From assembly GCA_963773605.1 (NCBI GenBank), contig CAVZBT010000012.1:1426001-1490000 (forward strand): a stretch of 64,000 nt of DNA, written 5' to 3'. Shown here piece by piece: positions 57,850 to 64,000 of this stretch (the first letter of the stretch is position 1; each line of letters starts with the position of its first letter). The notes under the pieces were generated by a model. The model saw only the letters and a program-made list of their open reading frames with translations. It had not been told where the DNA came from and did no database searches. The position numbers and the translations under genes are program-made. Source of the DNA: CAVZBT01 sp963773605. Lineage in GTDB: Bacteria > Acidobacteriota > UBA6911.

Positions 57850-59277
57850 TCAAGACCGCGTGGTGAGAATCTCCACCAGGTTCTTGCCGAACAGTTCCTT
57901 CTGTCGTTCCTGGTGCACCACCTCGGTCGGGTATTTCTCCGTGAAACAGGCCGAGCAGAAGCGCCCGTCGTCCTCCACCGACTCGAGCATCGCCGGCAGG
58001 CTCAAGTAGCCGAGGCTGTCGGCCCCGACAAATTTCCGGATTTCCTCGACCGACTTGGACGAGCCGATCAACTCGCTCTTGGTCGGCGTGTCGATGCCGT
58101 AATAGCAGGGGCTGATGATGGGCGGCGAGGTGATCCGCAGGTGGATCTCCTTGGCGCCGGCGGCCCGGATGATCTGCACGATCTTCCGGCTGGTGGTGCC
58201 GCGCACGATCGAGTCGTCCACCAGCACCACGCGTCTCCCCTGCAGGATCTCGCGCACGGGGTTCAGCTTCACCTTGACGCCGAAGTTCCGGATCGACTGC
58301 TTCGGTTCGATGAACGTGCGGCCGACATAGTGGTTGCGGATCAGGCCGAACTCCAGCGGGATGCCGCTTTCGTGGGCATAACCGATGGCCGCCGAGACGC
58401 CGGAGTCGGGCACCGGCACGACGACGTCGGCCTCGACCGGGTGCTCGCGCGCGAGGTGAATCCCCATCAGGCGCCGGCTCGTGTTGACGGTGCGGCCGAA
58501 CACCAGACTGTCGGGGCGGCTGAAATAGACGTGCTCGAAGACGCAGTGGGCCGGCTTTTCCTTCGGCAGCGGGAAAGTCGGACTCGATGTTGTCCGCGTC
58601 GATCATCAGCACCTCGCCCGGCTCGACCTCGCGGACGTAGTGGGCGTCAATCAGGTCGAAGGCGCAGGTTTCGGAGGCGACCACGTAACGGCCGCCGACC
58701 TGGCCCAGACACAGCGGCCGAAAGCCGCGCGGATCGCGCGCGACGAGCAGGAATTCCGGGGTGAGGAGCAGCACGGAGTACGCCCCCTGGACGATCCGCA
58801 GCGCATCGACGAAGGCGTCGAGCAGGGTGCGGCGCTTGGAGCGCGACAGCAGGTGCAGGATGACTTCGCTGTCGCTGGTCGAGTGGAAGATGGCGCCGTC
58901 GCGCTCGAGTTCGCGGCGCAGCTGGGCGGCGTTGATCAGGTTGCCGTTGTGCGCGAGCGCGAGCGGCCCGCGCCAGCAGTCGATCAGGATCGGCTGCGCA
59001 TTGGCGCCGGAGCTCTCCCCGGCCGTCGAATAACGCACGTGGCCGATGGCCATGTTGCCCGGCAGCCGCTCCAGGCGCGCGGGCTGAAGACATCGGCCAC
59101 ATGTCCCATGCCTTTATGGATGTGCAGCTTCGTTCCGTCCGCGCTGACGATCCCGGCCGATTCCTGCCCGCGGTGCTGGAGCGCATAAATTCCCAGGTAG
59201 GCCAGCCTGGCCGCCTCCGGATGCGAGACGATACCGAAAACGCCGCATTCCTCCTTGAGTTTGTCCCAAGGCGTCAT
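57850..59277 (-). CDS. purF: Amidophosphoribosyltransferase, two indels
   Basis: About 475 residues, net length in frame. First committed step of purine synthesis, PRPP plus glutamine to phosphoribosylamine. The N-terminal nucleophile Cys, after a short propeptide, lies in EECGVFGIVSHPE; other glutaminase blocks are GIYALQHRGQES and GHVRYSTAG. The PRTase half has VVVPVPDSGVSAAIGYA, RNHYVGRTFIEP and VVLVDDSIVRGTTSRKIV with the PRPP loop. Breaks near 59070 and 58570 move the frame and back. First gene of a seven-gene minus-strand operon; start ATG 59277 with GGGTGG upstream. Confidence 0.92.
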
Positions 59278-59558
59278 ATCTTGAGTCCACCCGACACCTC
59301 GCTCCTCATGCCGAACGGCCGGCCCGCACCCGATCGTGCCGCGGCGCTCCATTCCGGATGGGTCTAAGTACAGGAAAGGTATAGTGAAAGAGTTACTCCG
59401 AGTTTTTCCAGCATATATTTGGTAATCCTGCATTATACCGGAACGCGGCGGGCAGGTTCGAGCGCCGCGGAAATGCCGGGGGCATGGATAAAGCATTGAA
59501 TAGGCGGTCCAAAACTTTTATCTTGGGGGATCATTCATTACCGGAGGGAGAGCGACAG
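59278..59558. other. Divergent promoter region between purF and the LsrF-like gene
   Basis: 281 bases, AT-richer around 59380-59440. TATACC on the minus strand near 59376-59381 is a possible -10 for purF. No purine riboswitch or PurR-type operator recognised. GGAGGGAG at 59543-59550 serves the next gene. Confidence 0.4.
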
Positions 59559-60459
59559 ATGGCGGATGTGGACGGAATCGGCGAGACCGAAAGACTTTCA
59601 CCTCGGTACCCCGGTCAGGGTCGAGCCCTTTTTCCTGAAGGGGTCGACCTCCCTCGACTGGGGCATGCAGAACCGGCTGGCCCGGGTCTTCAACCCGGCC
59701 TCGGGGCGGACGGTCATGCTCGCCGTCGATCACGGGTACTTCCAGGGACCGACGACCGGGCCTGGAGCGCATCGACGTGAACATCGTCCCGCTGCTGCCC
59801 TACACCGACGCCCTGATGCTGACCCGGGGCATCCTGCGCACGACGATCCCACCCTCGTACGGCCGCGGGGTCGTGCTGCGTGCCAGCGGCGGGCCCAGCA
59901 TCCTCAAGGAGCTGTCGAACGAGCAGATCGCGGTCGACATCGAGGACGCCGTCCGGCTGAACGTGGCCGCCATGGCCGTACAGGTCTATATCGGCGGCGA
60001 ATTCGAGACGCAGATCGGTGCACAACATGACCCGCCTCGTCGACCTGGGCAACCGCTACGGGATCGCCGATCCTCGGGGTGACGGCGGTGGGCAAGAACA
60101 TGACACGGGACGCGCGCTATCTGCGGCTGGCGTGCCGGATCTGCGCGGAGCTGGGAGCGCACGTCGTCAAGACCTACTACGTCGCCGAAGGGTTCGAGAC
60201 GGTGACGGCGTCCTGTCCGGTGCCCGTCGTCATGGCCGGCGGCAAGAAGCTGGCGGAAATGGACGCGCTCACGATGGCCTGCCGGGCCATCTCCGAGGGG
60301 GCTGCGGGGGTCGACATGGGCAGGAACATCTTCCAGTCCGAAGCGCCGCATGCCATGATCCAGGCGGTCCGGTGCGTCGTGCACCAGATGATGAAGCCCG
60401 CAGAGGCCTACGACCTCTACCTGACGCTGAAGCACGAAAAGACAGCGTCCGCGCGATAG
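59559..60459 (+). CDS. LsrF/DeoC-family aldolase or thiolase, several indels
   Basis: About 300 residues of the class I FBA/LsrF-type TIM barrel. Recognised by LGTPVRVEPFFLKGSTSLDWGMQ in part, VFNPASGRTVMLAVDHGYFQGPT, YTDALMLTRGILR, GVVLRASGGPSIL, AELGAHVVKTYYVAEGFE with the Schiff-base Lys, and the phosphate-binding PVVMAGGKKL and GAAGVDMGRNIFQS. The best match is 3-hydroxy-5-phosphonooxypentane-2,4-dione thiolase (LsrF), though AI-2 degradation is not otherwise evident here. Four frame changes (near 59585, 59762, 60016, 60075) fit the local indel cluster. Confidence 0.75.
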
Positions 60460-60471
60460 GCGAGCCCGGCG

Positions 60472-61257
60472 ATGCCCAGCACCGCAACACTCGACAGCCT
60501 GCTCCAGAACGCGCCGACGCTGAGCGTCGGCATTCTCACGGCCGATCTCCTGGCCCTCGGATCCGAGCTCGCCCTGCTCGAGAGGACCGGCGTGCAACTG
60601 GTGCACATCGACGTAATGGACGGCGTGCTTCGTGCCTCAGCTGACGGTGGGGCCCGCCTTCGTAAGAGCCGTCAAGGGCGCGCTGCTCAAGGACGTCCAC
60701 CTGATGGTCGGCGACCCGGTCGAGAAAATCGGCGACTACGTCCGCGCCGGGGCGGACATTCTCACGGTGCACTACGAGGCAGGGCCGCACGTGCACCGCG
60801 TCCTGCAGAGCATGGGCGGATGCGCCAACGCGAACGACCCGGCGCGCGGCCTCGTACGCGGGCTCGCGCTGAACCCCGGCACGCCCGTGGGGGTGACAGA
60901 ACCCCTGCTGGACGAGATCGATCTTCTGCTGCTGCTTGCGGTCAATCCGGGCTGGGGGGGCCAGTCGTTCATCGAGTCCACGCGGCGGCAAGATCGCCCG
61001 GGCGCGCGAGATGATCCGGGCGAGCGGGCGCCCGATCCTGCTCGCGGTCGATGGCGGCGTGACACGTCCGAAACTTCGAGGGGATCGCCGCCACCGGCGT
61101 CGACGTGATCGTGACGGGCAGCGCGGTGTTCGACGGCAAGGCAGCCGGACAAAACGCCGGCGCCATGCTTCGGCACTTGAACACTCGGCCGCGGCGGGCC
61201 GACACGGCCTCGATTCCCAGCTCAACCGGCGGTTTGACAGTCACGCCACCGCTGTAG
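60472..61257 (+). CDS. rpe: Ribulose-phosphate 3-epimerase, several indels
   Basis: About 260 residues. Interconverts ribulose-5-P and xylulose-5-P. TIM-barrel blocks: LVHIDVMDGV with the metal-binding His and Asp, DVHLMVGDPVEKIGDYVRAGAD, ALNPGTPVG, LLLLAVNPGWGGQSFIEST, ILLAVDGGV and GVDVIVTGSAVF. Breaks near 60634, 60990 and 61070 split it; the last two join KIARAREMIRASG to its neighbours. ATG 60472, 12 bases after the LsrF-like gene, so the two are co-transcribed. May be a pathway-specific paralogue serving pentose catabolism. Confidence 0.82.
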
Positions 61258-61263
61258 CTGTTG

Positions 61264-61288
61264 GGGCGGGGTCGGGCCGACCCCGCCC
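61264..61288. repeat. Perfect 25-bp GC palindrome between rpe and the aldolase/dehydrogenase gene
   Basis: GGGCGGGGTCGG - G - CCGACCCCGCCC: twelve-base arms around one central base, the same geometry as 22843-22877. It begins seven bases after the rpe stop. No T-run. Confidence 0.7.
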
Positions 61289-61316
61289 ACTGCCCCTGCG
61301 GCAGTCGGGTGAACCC

Positions 61317-63434
61317 ATGAAGAACTGCTGGTCCGATGAACAGGCGGAAAAGTATGTGGCGCTGCACCGGGACAGGTGCGCCGCGGACCTCGCCCTGAGA
61401 GCCTACGCATCCCGGTTGGTCGGGGCGGAGCCGAGCCTGGTGCTGCACGGCGGCGGCAACAGCTCGCTGAAGGGTTCACGCCGCAATATCCTTGGAGAGG
61501 ACGTCGCGGCGCTTTTCGTGAAGCCGTCCGGGTTCGACATGGCCTCGATGGAGCCGGAAGATTACGTCCCCCTCGACCTGGACTACCTCCTGAAAATGAG
61601 GGCGCTCGACGAGTTGTCGGACGAGCAGATGGCCGCGGAGTTCCGCAGCCACTCCCTCGACCGGTGCGGCGTGGCGGCATCGATCGAATCCCTCGTGCAC
61701 GCTTTCATTCCGAAAAAGTACCTCGACCATTGCCATGCCGACGCCATCCTCGCGCTGACGAACCAGGCGGACGGGGCGGGGAGGATTGTGGAGGCGCTCG
61801 GCCCGCGCGTGCCCGTGCTCCCTTACGTGAAGCCCGGCTTCAGGCTGGCCCAGGCCGCCGCCCGGTGCTTCGAAGCCAACCCAGGCAGCACGGCCATGGT
61901 CTGGATGCGGCACGGGCTCCTGACCTGGGGAGACACCGCCCGGGCATCGTACGAGATGACCGTCGAACTGATCTCGCTCGCGGAGGAGTATATCGCGCGG
62001 CGCTCGCGCCGCGCCGCCGTGACAATCCCGGGAACCCCGCTGGACAAGGCTTTTGAGCGGCTCCAGCGCGCGGCCCCCGTCGTCCGCGGCCTCCTGGCCG
62101 CGCCCACGGAAGATCCGGACCGGCCTTACCGCCGCGTGATCCTTCAACCGTTCGTCACCCGGGAAGTCCTCGATATCCTGGACTCGGAAGGGGGCCGGGA
62201 GCTGACGCTGTCGCCCCCGTTGACCTCCGACCACCTGATCCGCACGAAGCCCCTGCCGCTGTGGCTCGACCACCCGGACTTCGAGAATCTCCCGGCGCTG
62301 CGCGCGCAGCTCAGCCAGGCTGTGCGCGCCTACACGACCGCCTACGACGCGTATTTCGAGAGGAACGCCGCGCGCATGCCGTCCTCCGTGCCGCGGACGG
62401 ATTCCCTGCCGCGCGTCGTCCTGATCCCGGGGCTCGGCGCCCTCTGCGCCGGAAAGGACGCGTTTTCCGCCGGCCTCGCCCGCGACATCACGGCTCACAC
62501 GCTTTCGGTCAAGACGCAGGTCGCGGCCATGGGCCGCTACTCGGGCATGGAGGAGGCCGAGCTGTTCGACATGGAGTACCGGGTCCTGCAGCACGCCAAG
62601 CTGGGGTCGGAGCGCGAGCCGGCGCTCGGTCGCCAGGTCGCCCTCATCACGGGGGCCGCCGGGGCGATCGGGTGGGGCATCGCCGAGGAGCTGCTGGCCG
62701 AGGGGTGCCATGTCGCGGTGACGGACCTGCCGGGCGAAAACTTGAACTCGATGGCGGACTCGTTGCGCGCACGCTTCGGCAAGCGGGTCATCGCGGTCCC
62801 GCTGGACGTCACGGACCCGGAGTCGGTCGCCGCGGGCTTCGGCCAGGTCGTGCGCGAATGGGGCGGGGTCGACCTCGTGGTCGTCAACGCCGGCGTGGCC
62901 CTCGTGTCGTCCGCTGGCCGAGATGCGACTCGAATCGTTCCGGAAACTCGAGCGGGTCAATGTCGAAGGAACGCTGCTCGTGCTCGCCGAAGTCGTCGCG
63001 GCTGTTCGCGCCTTCAGGGCACCGGCGGCGACATCGTGCTGGTTTCGACCAAGAACGTCTTCGCGCCCGGCGCCACGCTTCGGCGCCTACAGCGCCACCA
63101 AGTCCGCCGCGCACCAACTCGCCCGCATCGCCAGCCTGGAGTTCGCCGAGCTCGGGGTGCGGGTCAACATGGTCTCGCCCGACGCGGTGTTCTGCCCACG
63201 GCGAGACGCAAGTCCGGGCCTCTGGGCAGACGGTCGGGCCCGACCGGATGAAGGCGCGCGGGCTCGACGCGCAGGGCCTGGAGGAATACTACCGCAGCCG
63301 CAACCTGCTCAAGGCGCGCGTGACCGCGCGCGCACGTGGCCCGCGCGGTCCTCTTCTTCGCCACCCGGCAGACGCCGACGACCGGGGCGACCATGCCCGT
63401 CGACGGCGGCCTGCCCGACGCGACGCCGCGCTAG
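61317..63434 (+). CDS. Bifunctional rhamnulose-1-P-type aldolase / short-chain dehydrogenase, indels in C-terminus
   Basis: About 705 residues, COG3347 type. The class II aldolase domain (about 20-400) has VLHGGGNSSLKG, HSLDRCGVAASIESLVHAF and metal histidines in YLDHCHADAI and WMRHGLL. The SDR domain (from about 440) has QVALITGAAGAIGWGIAEEL, VVNAGVAL, SYSATK-like YSATKSAAHQ (Tyr and Lys), VNMVSPDAVF and a final PVDGGLPDATPR. Breaks near 62922, 62998, 63080 and 63197 lie only in the last fifth. In family members the two halves cleave a deoxysugar phosphate and oxidise the lactaldehyde formed. ATG 61317 stands 59 bases after rpe. Confidence 0.85.
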
Positions 63435-63516
63435 CGGATGGTTGTGCGCCGACCCACGCCGACTGCCGCCGATCCGGGCCGCCTCCCGACCCAGATCCGC
63501 GCCACACCCCGCGCCC

Positions 63517-64000
63517 CTAATCGACGGCTGCGCTCGCCGGGTCCCATCCTCGGCCCCTTCCTGCAGCTGCGGGGCCCGTGCCCTGCGTCGTGCTGAGGAA
63601 GTAAGAGAGCGTCTCCAGCGAGATGCTGAGGTCGATCGACTTGATCTTCACCCCGCGCGGGGCTGCAAGCCGCACCGGCGAGAAGTTCAGTATGGCGCGG
63701 ATGCCGGCTTCGACTACAAGGGAGCAGACCTCCCGGGCGGCATCGGCGGGCACCGCCAGCATCGCCATGGTCGCTTCCGTCCGTTGAACAACGGCAGCGA
63801 TGTCCCGGATGTCGTGCACCGGCACACCGGTCCGGCTGCTGGTGCCGATCTTCTCGGGCAGCCGGTCGAAAAGGGCGACCACGGAAAACCCGTTTTTCTG
63901 GAAGCCGCGGTACTCGCCGAGAGCCATCCCGAGATGCCCCGCGCCGACCACGATCACCTTGTGCCCTTGCTTGACGCCGAGAATCCCGGCAAGATGATCG
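63517..64000 (-). CDS. rex: Redox-sensing repressor Rex, truncated at the window edge
   Basis: About 160 C-terminal residues. Rossmann domain that reads the NADH/NAD ratio: KVIVVGAGHLGMALGEYRGF near its start, VALFDRLPEKIG, VPVHDIRDIAAVV, MAMLAVPADAAREV and GIRAILNFSPVRL; the tail LSISLETLSYFLS is the domain-swapped helix. The winged-helix DNA-binding part lies beyond position 64000. Convergent with the aldolase/dehydrogenase gene. No Rex operator was found in the window. Confidence 0.88.
   Translation of the reverse strand, partial: DHLAGILGVKQGHKVIVVGAGHLGMALGEYRGFQKNGFSVVALFDRLPEKIGTSSRTGVPVHDIRDIAAVVQRTEATMAMLAVPADAAREVCSLVVEAGIRAILNFSPVRLAAPRGVKIKSIDLSISLETLSYFLSTTQGTGPAAAGRGRGWDPASAAVD

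Overview
The window is GC-rich bacterial DNA whose gene content points to Acidobacteriota. The clearest pointer is a MacB/FtsX-type permease of the duplicated, orphan kind (42949-45396) that is greatly expanded in that phylum. The 16S gene also looks acidobacterial by eye, but it was not aligned to anything. Initiation is mostly Shine-Dalgarno based (the 16S 3' end carries CCTCC). Two genes instead sit exactly 11 nt behind a consensus TATAAT box and look nearly leaderless.

Layout. 1-2.0 kb has lower GC: the end of an AI-2E-family permease and the catalytic stub of a tyrosine integrase, abutting the 3' end of an initiator tRNA-fMet gene. 2.6-5.2 kb: a two-domain esterase and a GNAT-like protein. 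5.3-10.6 kb: glycolate oxidase glcD-glcE-glcF overlapping nagA, convergent with a sodium/solute symporter. 12.6-16.5 kb: lysA, a proline-rich membrane protein, an ADP-ribosylglycohydrolase-fold protein and a DUF47/PhoU-like protein. 16.9-18.6 kb: a lexA - small ORF - DnaC-like loader operon behind an unusual four-half-site palindrome. 18.7-22.8 kb: a PDZ protein divergent from two back-to-back ECF sigma/anti-sigma modules. 22.9-25.7 kb: two-chain methylmalonyl-CoA mutase, then mtgA. 25.9-30.8 kb: a YheT-like hydrolase, citramalate synthase behind a leader with every part of a translation-coupled attenuator, a NUDIX hydrolase and an MFS permease.

30.8-45.4 kb: a BON-domain protein, an MttB-family methyltransferase with an SDR, then a nine-gene co-directional cluster running from an epimerase through Gfo/Idh oxidoreductases, a 2-hydroxyacid dehydrogenase, a class III aminotransferase, an M20 hydrolase, a zinc alcohol dehydrogenase and a PIG-L deacetylase, ending with the ADOP permease. 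This reads as a catabolic cluster for an N-acylated amino sugar or cyclitol, by inference only. 45.5-51.9 kb: an SDR and a complete rRNA operon on the minus strand (16S, tRNA-Ile, tRNA-Ala, 23S, 5S) with promoter, processing stems and terminator. 52.0-59.3 kb: a minus-strand operon purF-purM-purN-tyrS-apbE-doxX-Tat Gfo/Idh. 59.5-63.4 kb: LsrF-like aldolase, ribulose-phosphate 3-epimerase and a RhaD-type aldolase/dehydrogenase. The window ends inside a Rex-type redox repressor.

Many genes at 36.2-41.3, 52.4-53.2, 57.0-59.1, 59.6-61.1 and 62.9-63.4 kb carry single-base indels, including purF and purM, while long stretches between are clean. These look like consensus errors, not pseudogenes, and such genes are listed as CDS with the breaks described.

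The strongest regulatory finding is the attenuator before the citramalate synthase gene: a 24-residue Ile/Val-rich leader peptide with pause, antiterminator and terminator helices in the classic arrangement. The second is the 44-bp operator-like palindrome at lexA.
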